Below the pieces are notes generated by a model that worked only from the letters and a program-made list of their open reading frames with translations, was not told the origin of the DNA and ran no database searches. The position numbers and the translations under genes are program-made. DNA of 64,000 bases, from contig JAEWHK010000006.1 in the NCBI GenBank assembly GCA_023387815.1, positions 1-64,000 on the forward strand, given 5' to 3'. Source of the DNA: Pseudomonadota bacterium (GTDB lineage: Bacteria > Pseudomonadota > Gammaproteobacteria > Burkholderiales > Burkholderiaceae_B). Position 1 is the stretch's first letter, and each line of letters opens with the position of its first letter. Below, one piece after another: positions 52,927 through 61,835 of this stretch.

Positions 52927-54891
52927 ATGACATCCACACAAAATCCTCGTTTCCTGCAAGACAGACCGCTTGACGTTATATGTCTTGGCCGCCTCGCCGT
53001 CGATCTTTACGCACAGCAAGTGGGCGCGAAGCTTGAAGACGCCCATTCGTTCGCGAAGTATCTGGGCGGTTCGTCTGGCAATATTGCTTTTGGCACAGCA
53101 CGTCTGGGATTGAAGTCATCCATGCTCACCAGGGTGGGAGATGATCATATGGGCAGATTTCTGGTTCAGACCCTGGAAAACGAAGGGTGTGACACGAGCC
53201 ATGTGCGTGTCGATCCACACCGGCTGACAGCATTGGTACTTTTGGGCCTGAAAGACAGGGATACATTTCCGCTGATTTTCTATCGTGAAAACTGTGCAGA
53301 TATGGCCGTGTCCACAGAGGATTTTTCCGAGAGTTATATTGCGTCGTCAAAAGCATTGCTGATTACGGGGACCCATCTATCCAATCCCGACGTGTTGCGC
53401 ACGAGTTGCGCTGCTCTGGGCTTCGCGCGCAAGCACGGTGTAAAAACGGTTCTGGATATTGATTACCGGCCAGTACTTTGGGGGCTGACTGGCCAGGCTG
53501 ATGGTGAAACACGGTACATCGCCAGTGACGATGTCTCACATCAGTTGCAGGCTATCCTGCCAAAATTTGACCTGATCGTTGGTACGGAAGAAGAAATTCA
53601 AATCGCTGGCGGATCAACTGATATTATCCAGGCGCTCAAAGCTATACGCAGCATAACTTCTGCAACAATCGTGTTGAAACTGGGTGCAAAGGGTTGCAAC
53701 GTATTTGAAGATGACATCCCCGCGCAGTTGCCGCCCGTCTATCCGACTTTTAAGGTTGAAGTATTCAACGTACTGGGAGCGGGCGACGCGTTTATGTCGG
53801 GATTGCTCAAAGGATGGATTGACGGTGCTGACTGGGAGCAAGCGTGTCGACTGGCGAATGCTTGTGGTGCACTGGTGGTGTCCCGGCATGGATGTGCGCC
53901 GGCTATGCCGACTCTCGCCGAACTGGATTATTTCTTGTCTCGTAAAAACGGTAACACCGCGCTGGACAAAGATAAGTCGCTGCAAAGACTGCATCGCGTT
54001 TCTTGCAATCGGCGTGAATGGGACAATATCTTTGGTTTTGCGTTTGATCATCGCAGCCAGTTTATTGAGCTGGCAGAGCAGGTCGGCGCCGTTCCTCAAA
54101 GAATATCGCAATTGAAATTGCTCTTTGTTCAGGCTGCCATTGAAACCGAAAAGAAATACCTGTCTCGCCTTGGTAGCAAGGATTCGATTGGCATTCTTGC
54201 CGACGAAAGGCTCGGGCTCGACGCCCTGAGTGCGGCCACTGGGCGCGGCTGGTGGATCGGACGTCCGGTAGAATTGCCCGGATCCATGCCTATCCAGTTC
54301 GAGGCTGGGCGAAGCGTGGGATCAAACCTGATTCATTGGCCGAACGAGCATATTGTCAAATGCCTTGTTTATTATGATGTCGATCAGGAAAAGTCACTAA
54401 GGGACGAACAGGAAACGCAAATACTATCGCTTTATCAGGCTGCGCAGATAAGCGGACATGATTTGCTGTTGGAAATCATTCCCCCAAAAGACGCTTCGAA
54501 AGACAGGGACGCGCAGATCATCAGGGCAATCCAGCGTTTGTATCAACTTGGCGTGTTGCCAGAGTGGTGGAAGATAGAGGCTTTGTCTTCCGACGGCTGG
54601 AAATTGCTGGACGAACTCATTAAACGCAATGACCCGTACTGCAAAGGTGTTGTTTTGCTGGGTCTTGCTGCGCCGCTGGAATCAGTCGCCAGCGGATTTG
54701 AAGAAGCCGCAAAATGGCCAGTATGCAAAGGATTTACAGTCGGCCGATCCATTTTTCATGAACCTGGTAAAGCCTGGCTGGAGGAATCCATAGACGACAA
54801 TCAGTTAAAAGAGCAAGTTAAACAACGATTTGAATTTCTGATTGAATCCTGGCTGGCTGCCAGATCAACCGGGAAAGAGGGACAGTCATGA
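52927..54891 (+). CDS. iolC: 5-dehydro-2-deoxygluconokinase fused to DUF2090 domain
   Basis: A 654-residue two-domain enzyme for myo-inositol catabolism. Residues about 15-330 are a PfkB kinase: G-R-L-A-V-D-L-Y-A-Q, G-G-S-S-G-N-I-A-F-G-T-A-R-L-G and the catalytic L-G-A-G-D-A-F-M-S-G near 285. It phosphorylates 5-dehydro-2-deoxy-D-gluconate. Residues about 345-650 are DUF2090 (F-A-F-D-H-R-S-Q-F), an aldolase-like TIM barrel that probably cleaves or modifies the product. This fusion is common in proteobacterial iol clusters. It overlaps iolB by four bases (ATGA). The remaining iol genes are not in the window. Confidence 0.93.
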   Translation: MTSTQNPRFLQDRPLDVICLGRLAVDLYAQQVGAKLEDAHSFAKYLGGSSGNIAFGTARLGLKSSMLTRVGDDHMGRFLVQTLENEGCDTSHVRVDPHRLTALVLLGLKDRDTFPLIFYRENCADMAVSTEDFSESYIASSKALLITGTHLSNPDVLRTSCAALGFARKHGVKTVLDIDYRPVLWGLTGQADGETRYIASDDVSHQLQAILPKFDLIVGTEEEIQIAGGSTDIIQALKAIRSITSATIVLKLGAKGCNVFEDDIPAQLPPVYPTFKVEVFNVLGAGDAFMSGLLKGWIDGADWEQACRLANACGALVVSRHGCAPAMPTLAELDYFLSRKNGNTALDKDKSLQRLHRVSCNRREWDNIFGFAFDHRSQFIELAEQVGAVPQRISQLKLLFVQAAIETEKKYLSRLGSKDSIGILADERLGLDALSAATGRGWWIGRPVELPGSMPIQFEAGRSVGSNLIHWPNEHIVKCLVYYDVDQEKSLRDEQETQILSLYQAAQISGHDLLLEIIPPKDASKDRDAQIIRAIQRLYQLGVLPEWWKIEALSSDGWKLLDELIKRNDPYCKGVVLLGLAAPLESVASGFEEAAKWPVCKGFTVGRSIFHEPGKAWLEESIDDNQLKEQVKQRFEFLIESWLAARSTGKEGQS

Positions 54892-55694
54892 CGTTAAAAG
54901 TGAAGGCAGGTACCGATACATTGGTAACGGATGTGCCATTGGGAACGAGCGGCCTGACGTACGTAGGATTTCAGGCTTATCACTTTGATAAACCTGAGGC
55001 CAGAGTCTTCCAGAGTAAAAGCAATGAACTGTGCCTGATCATTCTGAGTGGCAAGGCGTCGATAACGGTCAATGGCCCGCAAGGTAAACAGCAGTGGAAT
55101 GACCTGGAAGGTCGACAATCCGTCTTCGAGGATAAATCTCCTTATGCTGCCTATATTGCTCCGGATTCCGAGGTCACCGTGATTGCAGATCCAGGCTGTG
55201 AGCTGGGCGTTGCAATCGCTCCTGGGAATGGTGCGCAATATCCGTCTCGACTGATTCATCCTGAAAATATGAAAAGGAGCGTTCGCGGGCAGGGGACCAA
55301 CACGCGTTACGTATGTGATATTTTGCCCGAGACAGAACCCGCGCACAGCCTGCTGGTTGTTGAAGTCATTACGCCACCGGGCAACTCGTCAAGCTATCCT
55401 CCTCATAAACATGATCGTGATGCCATACCCGAGGAGAGCGCATTGGAAGAAACGTATTATCATAGACTGAACCCACCCCAGGGCTTTGCGTTTCAGCGAG
55501 TATATACAGACGAACGTGATATTGACGAAGCGATTTGCGTTGAAAATCATGATGTCGTTAAGGTTCCCAAGGGATATCATCCCGTTATCGTCCCTCACGG
55601 CTACACTTCATATTATTTGAACGTGATGGCCGGTCCGACTCGCGTCTGGCATTTTTACAACGATCCTGAGCATGAATGGATGCTGAAGGTGTAA
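54888..55694 (+). CDS. iolB: 5-deoxy-glucuronate isomerase
   Basis: A 268-residue bicupin enzyme that converts 5-deoxy-glucuronate to 5-dehydro-2-deoxygluconate, the substrate of the kinase encoded just before it. The metal-binding cupin motif P-P-H-K-H-D with a downstream E-E-T-Y-Y-H and H-P-V-I-V-P-H-G-Y fits IolB, as does the length. It is translationally coupled to iolC. No iolD, iolE, iolG or iolA follows, so the operon ends here, and the pathway must be completed elsewhere in the genome. Confidence 0.92.
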   Translation: MTLKVKAGTDTLVTDVPLGTSGLTYVGFQAYHFDKPEARVFQSKSNELCLIILSGKASITVNGPQGKQQWNDLEGRQSVFEDKSPYAAYIAPDSEVTVIADPGCELGVAIAPGNGAQYPSRLIHPENMKRSVRGQGTNTRYVCDILPETEPAHSLLVVEVITPPGNSSSYPPHKHDRDAIPEESALEETYYHRLNPPQGFAFQRVYTDERDIDEAICVENHDVVKVPKGYHPVIVPHGYTSYYLNVMAGPTRVWHFYNDPEHEWMLKV

Positions 55695-55899
55695 TCACTG
55701 GAATAGATCAGACAGGAATTCAAACCGGGGTAACGCCGTAAGGCAAAGCAATGTGCATTTGCTCATAGAGACCATTTGTGGCGACTCTAGCGCTCCATTG
55801 TGTCCAACTTTTCCATACCAGTTCAAAATAAGAACTTTGACATGTTATAGAATATTCTAAATCCATGCATGAAGGAGCTTGCATTCAAAGATAAAGACC

Positions 55900-56232
55900 A
55901 TGCCCACCGACACTCCAGATCAATCCTCACCGCCGTCCGATAAGTCTTGGGAAGTAGATGGCTCGGCAATGTTCCGCGCCATCAGTTTTGCCGTGGCCCT
56001 GCCTGCTTTCATGGTAGGTACTGCCCTTTTTATGCTGGGGTTTTCGCTAGAGAACAAGACAGTGCTTCACGCCGCTTGTGTACTGTACAGTGTCGCGTTC
56101 TCTGGGTTTGCCAGTCGCATCCTCGTTGGCAAGCGCGTGTGGCACACGACGTTACCATATGTAGCCTGCATCGTTGTGGTAGCTGTGATTTGCTATATGT
56201 TGCTGCGGATTGTTCTGCTGCTCATGTACTAG
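55900..56232 (+). CDS. Small membrane protein of unknown function
   Basis: A 110-residue protein with a polar N-terminus (T-D-T-P-D-Q-S-S-P-P-S) and three predicted helices at about residues 25-45, 52-68 and 80-108. No family is recognised. ATG 55900 is chosen; a TTG at 55879 is too near the GAAGGAG at 55871. It is isolated, and the gap before it (about 200 bases) shows no clear terminator or promoter. Confidence 0.6.
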   Translation: MPTDTPDQSSPPSDKSWEVDGSAMFRAISFAVALPAFMVGTALFMLGFSLENKTVLHAACVLYSVAFSGFASRILVGKRVWHTTLPYVACIVVVAVICYMLLRIVLLLMY

Positions 56233-56320
56233 ATTTGCGCTAGGTTCGCTTTTAAACAGACCGCCAATCTTTCTACGCTGAGGCCATAACCAGGCGAGTA
56301 CGTCGGGCGATAGTTGACCA

Positions 56321-56371
56321 ATGCCATTGAAGTTTCATGACTTGCGACATACGTGGGCAAGTTGGATGTGA
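56321..56371 (+). pseudogene. Relic of a phage-type tyrosine integrase
   Basis: Within a gene-free stretch, codons from 56330 encode K-F-H-D-L-R-H-T-W-A-S-W-M followed by TGA. This is the box II region of tyrosine recombinases (H-D-L-R-H-T-W-A-S-W), including the catalytic H-x-x-R. Neither the upstream arm nor the downstream tyrosine part is present in any frame nearby, so it is a short decayed fragment, probably left by a lost prophage or island. Confidence 0.6.
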
Positions 56372-56491
56372 ACCTAATTAAAGAAAATAAAACAAAAATT
56401 GATGCGTTGCTGGAGCAACTGGGCAAAAAATCCATAATCCTGGACGATCGACATTGATCTTTCGTGGTGATGGAGCGGTGATTGTGAGTGT

Positions 56492-58384
56492 TCAACTCAC
56501 AGATCCATCGATCTGCACGTCTGTTCCCATAAATTTCACTTGATGCTGGAGCGCATGCAAATCTGCATTGCACAGGCAACCTTTCGGATCTCGCAAGATG
56601 AAGCCTCGAGCGTCATCAAGATGCACCTGTGGCCAATTCGTGGTGGGGTATTGTTTGCTATGCATGATGGCGGCAAGCGCGTTTTCCATATACCGCTTTT
56701 TGGTCATGTCGCGCAATGCCGGTTTGAATATTTTGCCAACATTAGTGACGGGCAGGGCTGGTAAAATTTCTACATATCTGGGTCTGGCGGGTGGTTCGTC
56801 CACGTGCCGGGCAGCGAACGCTTTCAATATTTCGGCGTCTGCTTCGTGGCCTGTTTTCAATGTGACAAACGCAACAGGCAGCTCGCCCGCGTAGGGGTCG
56901 GGTGCGCCTACAGCGGCGCAGGCCTTGACTGCCGGATGGCATTCCAGCGCCTGTTCAATGACTTGGGGATCAATATTGTGTCCACTGCGAATGATCAAAT
57001 CTTTTGCACGCCCCTGCAGTTTGAGCAATCCACTGGACGACAATGAGCCCAGGTCTCCCGAGATCAGCCATCCGTCGTCAGTGAGATACTCTTTCCTTTC
57101 GATCCGCCCGAGATAGCCCGAAAATAAATTAGGCGACTTGAACAGGATGATGCCGACCTCGCCGGGCTCGGCTTCGTTTGGTGTAGGGTTGCCGTCAGTA
57201 TCCAATGCGGCAATTCGGATGCGGGCATGGGGTGTACGAAAACCGACGTATCCCGCAGGCGCAACTACGCCGGGCGGTGTGATGGTAGAGATGCCGGTCA
57301 TCTCAGTCATGCCAAGGCTTTCATGAACATGCATACCGGTGTGGGCCTGGAAGCGCTGGGCAACTTCTTCGCTAAGCGGCGCCGCGCCCGTTCGGAAAAA
57401 GCGGATCGAAGAGATATCCGACCCATTGATCGGCTGATCGGCAAGAGCTGACAGAACGGTAGGCACTGCGGACATGATTGTCGGTTTGAATTTGTCAACG
57501 AGCTGCCAGAAGTTTGCGATGACTTCTTTATTTCTGAACAGGCTTGTTGTCGGAATAATGACATGGGCCCCGGCTGAAAAGCAGGCCAGCGAGCCGGGCA
57601 GCACGCCGGCGACATGAAAGAGCGGATAACCGTTGATGGTGCTGTCACACGAGTTAAGTCCCTGCATCTGCACGCTGGCCCATGCAGTGTAGACCTGAGC
57701 GCCGTGTGTCTGGATCGCCAGCTTCGGCGATCCGGTCGTGCCGCCAGTATGGAAATACGCTGCAATGTCATTAGCCTGGATGTTGCGGTTCGACACCAGG
57801 CGATCTGCGGGCTGCTCAGCAATCAGCGATGAAAAATGATGTACGGTTGCCTTGATGCCGACGGTGTCAGGCACCGTATCCTGATGAGTCACGTACAGGA
57901 CATGTTCGAGGTCGGCGGCAAGTTGTTTGACTTTGTCCCAGATATCAGCGTCGTCAGGGTCAGCCCAGGCAATAAGAACCTTGGCCTGTGTCGCGTTGAG
58001 CAGCGATAATATTTTTTCCGTGGTCAGAAGCGGGTTGAGCGGCTGCACAATGCCAGCCGCTTCGCTTCCCCAAAGAGCAAAATGATATTCAGCGCAGCCC
58101 GGCAGCAAAATTGCGACTGTATCCGTATGGCCTACGCCCAGACTGAGCAGGGCATTGGCAACCTGGTTGATTTTACGCAATAGATCTGCGTAAGAGTAGC
58201 GATACAATTCGCTGTCGGCTGCACCGGTCTTGAGAAAAGTGATAGCAGGACTCTGGCCATTGTCGCGGGCGGAGATTTCGAACAATGCATGGGTCGAGGG
58301 TACCTGAATCAGCGCCTGCAGAGGCGTTTGTTCAATGAATTCGATGTCTGCCATACTGCGTATGGGTCGAATGGGACAAAACAT
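56492..58384 (-). CDS. AMP-dependent acyl-CoA synthetase/ligase
   Basis: A 630-residue ANL-superfamily ligase that activates a carboxylic acid with ATP and joins it to CoA. The ATP motif is Y-F-H-T-G-G-T-T-G-S-P-K, and further motifs are G-M-T-E-M-T-G, the D-G-W-L-I-S-G-D-L-G hinge and G-R-A-K-D-L-I-I-R-S-G-H-N-I-D-P. The catalytic lysine region is V-G-K-I-F-K-P-A-L. The start is ATG 58384, with GGAGAG upstream. About 65 residues follow the usual end. It lies downstream of a nitronate monooxygenase and a Bug gene in one operon under a LysR gene, so it serves an unidentified acid degradation route. Confidence 0.88.
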   Translation of the reverse strand: MFCPIRPIRSMADIEFIEQTPLQALIQVPSTHALFEISARDNGQSPAITFLKTGAADSELYRYSYADLLRKINQVANALLSLGVGHTDTVAILLPGCAEYHFALWGSEAAGIVQPLNPLLTTEKILSLLNATQAKVLIAWADPDDADIWDKVKQLAADLEHVLYVTHQDTVPDTVGIKATVHHFSSLIAEQPADRLVSNRNIQANDIAAYFHTGGTTGSPKLAIQTHGAQVYTAWASVQMQGLNSCDSTINGYPLFHVAGVLPGSLACFSAGAHVIIPTTSLFRNKEVIANFWQLVDKFKPTIMSAVPTVLSALADQPINGSDISSIRFFRTGAAPLSEEVAQRFQAHTGMHVHESLGMTEMTGISTITPPGVVAPAGYVGFRTPHARIRIAALDTDGNPTPNEAEPGEVGIILFKSPNLFSGYLGRIERKEYLTDDGWLISGDLGSLSSSGLLKLQGRAKDLIIRSGHNIDPQVIEQALECHPAVKACAAVGAPDPYAGELPVAFVTLKTGHEADAEILKAFAARHVDEPPARPRYVEILPALPVTNVGKIFKPALRDMTKKRYMENALAAIMHSKQYPTTNWPQVHLDDARGFILRDPKGCLCNADLHALQHQVKFMGTDVQIDGSVS

Positions 58385-58406
58385 GATCTCTCCAACAGTC
58401 GCGTTA

Positions 58407-59381
58407 TTACGAACGAAATAATGCAGGCCCGCGCTCGAACGCAGCGCGACACTCCACAATCATGCGGTCAATCAACTCCTGGCAGGTCGGTACGTCATCA
58501 ATAAGTCCGACGCCCAATCCGGTCGAAATCACAGCGTCATCGTAGTTCCCTGTTTCCAGTGCCGCTTTCCCTCGCTGGCCGGTAACAAGATGGCGCACGT
58601 CTTCGAAACGACATCCTTCAGCACGCTGTTCGATCGCGACTACCGCTTCCGTGATGGTGCTTTTCAACGCGCGAACGGTATTTTTCAGCGTGCGCAAAAC
58701 CAACTGTGTATCGGTTTCGGAGGCGTCCACCAGCGCGTTCTTCACAGCGGCATGAATGGGGGACTCAACGGTCGCCAGAAAGCGTGTTCCCATATTGATC
58801 CCTTCCGCGCCCAGGGCCAGGGCGGCAGCCATGCCCGCGCCTGTTGCAATGCCGCCAGATGCAATGACGGGCACCTCCAAAGCCTTGACGGCGGCAGGAA
58901 TGAGAACTAGCCCTGGAATATCTTCTTCTCCCGGATGGCCGGCGCACTCGAATCCATCGATCGATACAGCGTCAACGCCGATTTTCTGCGCCGAAAGAGC
59001 ATGACGTACAGTCGTACATTTATGGACCACTTTGATACCTGCCTGATGCAGCCGGTCGATATATTCCCTTGGGTTATTGCCCGCCGTCTCCACAATCGTG
59101 ATTCCACTTTCTATGATGATATCGATGAAACCATCATAGGGTGGTTTGTTTTGAGTCGGCAGAAACGTCAGATTAACCCCAAATGGAGCTGATGTCAGTG
59201 CCCGGGTTTTTGCGATCTCCATGCGCAGATATTCTGGCGAGGGCTGTGTCAGTGCGGTCAGCACGCCCAGGCCGCCCGCATTGGATACGGCGGCGACCAA
59301 TTGGCTGCGCGCGACCCACTGCATTCCACCCTGGATAATCGGGTAACGGATACCCAATAACTCTGTAATGCGTGTTTTCAT
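58407..59381 (-). CDS. Nitronate monooxygenase-family (NMO/2-nitropropane dioxygenase-like) enzyme
   Basis: A 324-residue FMN TIM-barrel enzyme. It starts M-K-T-R-I-T-E-L-L-G, followed by I-R-Y-P-I-I-Q-G-G-M-Q-W-V-A and N-A-G-G-L-G-V-L-T-A. The FMN loop is A-S-G-G-I-A-T-G-A-G, and G-A-E-G-I-N-M-G-T-R-F occurs later. It oxidises nitronates, or acts as an enoyl reductase-like flavoenzyme in some relatives. The earlier frame to 59453 overlaps the upstream Bug gene and is not used. It sits between the Bug and ligase genes, with gaps of about 10 and 22 bases. Confidence 0.87.
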   Translation of the reverse strand: MKTRITELLGIRYPIIQGGMQWVARSQLVAAVSNAGGLGVLTALTQPSPEYLRMEIAKTRALTSAPFGVNLTFLPTQNKPPYDGFIDIIIESGITIVETAGNNPREYIDRLHQAGIKVVHKCTTVRHALSAQKIGVDAVSIDGFECAGHPGEEDIPGLVLIPAAVKALEVPVIASGGIATGAGMAAALALGAEGINMGTRFLATVESPIHAAVKNALVDASETDTQLVLRTLKNTVRALKSTITEAVVAIEQRAEGCRFEDVRHLVTGQRGKAALETGNYDDAVISTGLGVGLIDDVPTCQELIDRMIVECRAAFERGPALFRS

Positions 59382-59391
59382 GATGATGCGA

Positions 59392-60393
59392 TTAGTCCTT
59401 CTCAGAACCCAAATGATTATCTTTAATGACCTCGCCCCATTGGGAGAAGTCATGTTTTAGAAGTTTTTGCGTGTCATCGGGCGTGAGGTAGGCTGGTACG
59501 ACACCAATCTGTTCGAAGCGCTGAGTCAGTTCGTCGCTGTTCAGTATTTCCCGAGATTCTTGGTTCACCCGCTCGATGATGGCTCGCGGTGTCTTCAGGG
59601 GCGCCACCAGACCACCCCACGAGGACGCTTCGTTACCCCCGAATCCTTGCTCAGCCATGGTTGACACTGCCGGAAGGGCCTTGATTCGCTCGGGCGTGCC
59701 CACTGCGATGGCTTTAAGGCGTCCTCCTTTGATCTGTGGCAGTGCTGTCACAATGTCTGCGTAAATCACTGGCACCATGCCCCCCACGGTGTCATTCATT
59801 GCCGGCGCGCTACCTTTATAGGGAACGTGCTGCATATTGGTCAGCCCTTTTGATTTCATCAATTCCATACTCAGATGTCCCGAACTGCCAATACCTGAGC
59901 TCGTGTACATCAAGGGTTGTGAAGCGTGCATGGATTTGTCAAAAAGCGATTTCAGGTCGTTTACGTCGGGTAACGATTTCTCGTTGATGGCAATCACATT
60001 TGGCAAATCATATATTTTGGTGACAGGGGCAAAACTGGTTGCCGGATCGAATTTGGCTGTTTTGAAAAAATGCGGCGCCAGAATGGTAGGCGTCACCATC
60101 ATCATGAATGTGTATCCGTCAGCTGCAGTGTTCATCAGTTGACCTGCCGCGATCGCGCCCGATGCGCCGGGTTTGTTGTCCACGACGATTGTCTGGCCGA
60201 GTCGCTTACCCAACGCTTCGGCATATACGCGCGCAGCAGAATCGGTCGGCCCACCAGCTGGGAACGGTACAACAAGCTTGATAGGGTGATCGGGCCAGTT
60301 TGCGGCGCAGGCTTGTATTGTGGCGGTAGCCATGATCAGACCCGAGGTCAAAACCGATAGTCTTTTCAAGAAGTTTGAACGTGTTCGTGCCAT
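59392..60393 (-). CDS. Bug-family tripartite tricarboxylate transporter substrate-binding protein (second)
   Basis: A 333-residue Bug protein with a signal peptide ending near Q-A-C-A-A-N. It shows W-P-D-H-P-I-K-L-V-V-P-F-P-A-G-G-P-T-D, I-V-V-D-N-K-P-G-A-S-G-A-I-A and V-P-Y-K-G-S-A-P-A. AGGAG lies before the ATG. It is the first gene of the minus-strand operon with the monooxygenase and ligase, and is divergent from a LysR gene. It probably captures the acid that the ligase later activates. Confidence 0.9.
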   Translation of the reverse strand: MARTRSNFLKRLSVLTSGLIMATATIQACAANWPDHPIKLVVPFPAGGPTDSAARVYAEALGKRLGQTIVVDNKPGASGAIAAGQLMNTAADGYTFMMMVTPTILAPHFFKTAKFDPATSFAPVTKIYDLPNVIAINEKSLPDVNDLKSLFDKSMHASQPLMYTSSGIGSSGHLSMELMKSKGLTNMQHVPYKGSAPAMNDTVGGMVPVIYADIVTALPQIKGGRLKAIAVGTPERIKALPAVSTMAEQGFGGNEASSWGGLVAPLKTPRAIIERVNQESREILNSDELTQRFEQIGVVPAYLTPDDTQKLLKHDFSQWGEVIKDNHLGSEKD

Positions 60394-60508
60394 GCTGTCT
60401 CCTAATAGTCGTTTTTTGAATTAATTTTCGCTGTTTACTTATTCTATGAAGCAATATTGGCATTGACAATGCCTTGATTTGATTACAATATGTTCAATAT
60501 TATTTGAC

Positions 60509-61447
60509 ATGAACGATCGCAAAATGGACTTACAAGCATTGACTATTTTTGTGGAAATCGTCGATGGCGGCAATTTCAGCCAGGCAGCGCGCAGTTTGAA
60601 TATTTCACGCGCCAATGTCAGTTACCACATCACCCAATTGGAGAAGGCTCTGGGTGCAGAATTGTTGCGGCGCAGCCCGCAAGGTGTCGAGCTGACGAAT
60701 TTGGGGCGGGAAGTCTATGAATATGCCCGGAATATCGTTCATGAAACCACGTTGATGAAAGAGGCGGTAAGCGCTAGCGAAGGGCGTCTGGTTGGCAAGA
60801 TTGGCGTCAGCGCGCCAACAGGGTTCGGTCAATTGGTGATGGGACCGTGGTTGATAGAATTCAAAAAGAAATACCCAGGCATCGTTCTGGACGTGCGTCT
60901 GGAAAATTTCATCGATAACCTGGTAAGGGATGGTGTTGATGTGGCTATTCGGGTCATCGCGGAACCGCCACCCATGGTGGTGGCCCGAGACTTGGGGGCA
61001 ATACGTTATATCTTATGCGCTAGCGCGGAGTGGGCCAGCGAGCATTCGTTGCCGCAGACGTTAATGCAACTGAGGCGCACGCCGATTATCACATCTGGCG
61101 GCGTTACTGGCAGAGTCCACTTACGCGCCAGGCTGGAGGATAACGAAGAGGATATTGAATTCGAACCGACATTAATGTCGCGAAGCTACCCGTTTATCGT
61201 CGATTGCATCTTGAATGGTTTGGGGCTCGGTCTTGTTCCGGATTATTTGATTAAATCGCATTTGCAGACCGGACGAGTGGTTCAGGCTCTTGCAGACTAT
61301 CGATTGAATATCAATCACAATCACATGTACTTAATGTATATGCCCAATCGATATCAGTCACGATTGACCGTTACCTTTATTGACTTTCTGACAGACAAAA
61401 TGGGACTGCAACGGATGGTCAGGCGTTCCGACGGTCAAACTCAATAA
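60509..61447 (+). CDS. LysR-family regulator divergent from Bug/NMO/ligase operon
   Basis: A 312-residue LysR protein starting at ATG 60509, with 60524 as an alternative. The helix-turn-helix (about 7-65) has F-V-E-I-V-D-G-G-N-F-S-Q-A-A-R-S-L-N-I-S and N-V-S-Y-H-I-T-Q-L-E. The effector domain contains G-V-D-V-A-I-R-V and G-L-G-L-V-P-D-Y. It resembles the single-gene LysR proteins that control divergent catabolic operons in Burkholderiales. The likely target is the operon to its left. Confidence 0.9.
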   Translation: MNDRKMDLQALTIFVEIVDGGNFSQAARSLNISRANVSYHITQLEKALGAELLRRSPQGVELTNLGREVYEYARNIVHETTLMKEAVSASEGRLVGKIGVSAPTGFGQLVMGPWLIEFKKKYPGIVLDVRLENFIDNLVRDGVDVAIRVIAEPPPMVVARDLGAIRYILCASAEWASEHSLPQTLMQLRRTPIITSGGVTGRVHLRARLEDNEEDIEFEPTLMSRSYPFIVDCILNGLGLGLVPDYLIKSHLQTGRVVQALADYRLNINHNHMYLMYMPNRYQSRLTVTFIDFLTDKMGLQRMVRRSDGQTQ

Positions 61448-61570
61448 CTTCCTCGTTGATTAAGCCAACTTTTTCCGAATCATTGCAGCGAAGGCTGCTA
61501 TGAGTAAGGCACATGTCGCTGCCCATCTGACGGAGAACGCCTTTCGGATTCCAGTTCAATCGCGAGCAAT

Positions 61571-61600
61571 AAAAAAGCCGCTTTGAAAGCGGCTAATTTA
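61571..61600 (-). terminator. Terminator of tRNA-Phe
   Basis: Read on the minus strand, the hairpin AGCCGCTTT-c-AAAGCGGCT is followed by TTTTTT. It lies about 15 bases after the 3' end of the tRNA. Confidence 0.8.
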
Positions 61601-61614
61601 CGTAAAGAGGTTTT

Positions 61615-61690
61615 TGGTGGCCTGGGGCAGAATCGAACTGCCGACACAAGGATTTTCAATCCTCTGCTCTACCGACTGAGCTACCTGGCC
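61615..61690 (-). tRNA. tRNA-Phe (GAA)
   Basis: A 76-base tRNA with an encoded CCA end. The anticodon loop is TT-GAA-AA, and the T arm is GGCAG-TTCGATT-CTGCC. The D arm has GCTC/GAGC with GG in the loop. The acceptor stem pairs GGCC with GGCC and GG with CC, but positions 5 and 68 are both A, a mismatch in the middle of the stem. Confidence 0.95.
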
Positions 61691-61703
61691 AACAAAGAAC
61701 GAA

Positions 61704-61732
61704 ATAATACACTAGTTTTTGGTGGCTGTATA
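61704..61732 (-). promoter_or_regulatory. Probable tRNA-Phe promoter
   Basis: On the minus strand TATACA and TATTAT are separated by 17 bases, matching -35 and -10 consensus at 4 of 6 and 5 of 6. The -10 ends 13 bases before the mature tRNA. No other match was seen nearby. Confidence 0.5.
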
Positions 61733-61783
61733 GATTTTGCTGCGGTGCTGACACAAATATTCAAAAAAGGGGCAGCGAAGGAC

Positions 61784-61789
61784 TATAAT
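61784..61789 (+). promoter_or_regulatory. Possible -10 box of hemA
   Basis: A perfect TATAAT lies about 47 bases before hemA, but the sequence 17 bases upstream is a poor -35 match. Confidence 0.35.
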
Positions 61790-61835
61790 TGCTTCTATTA
61801 GCAGATCATAAAAGAAATTTCAAGATACTAAGGCC

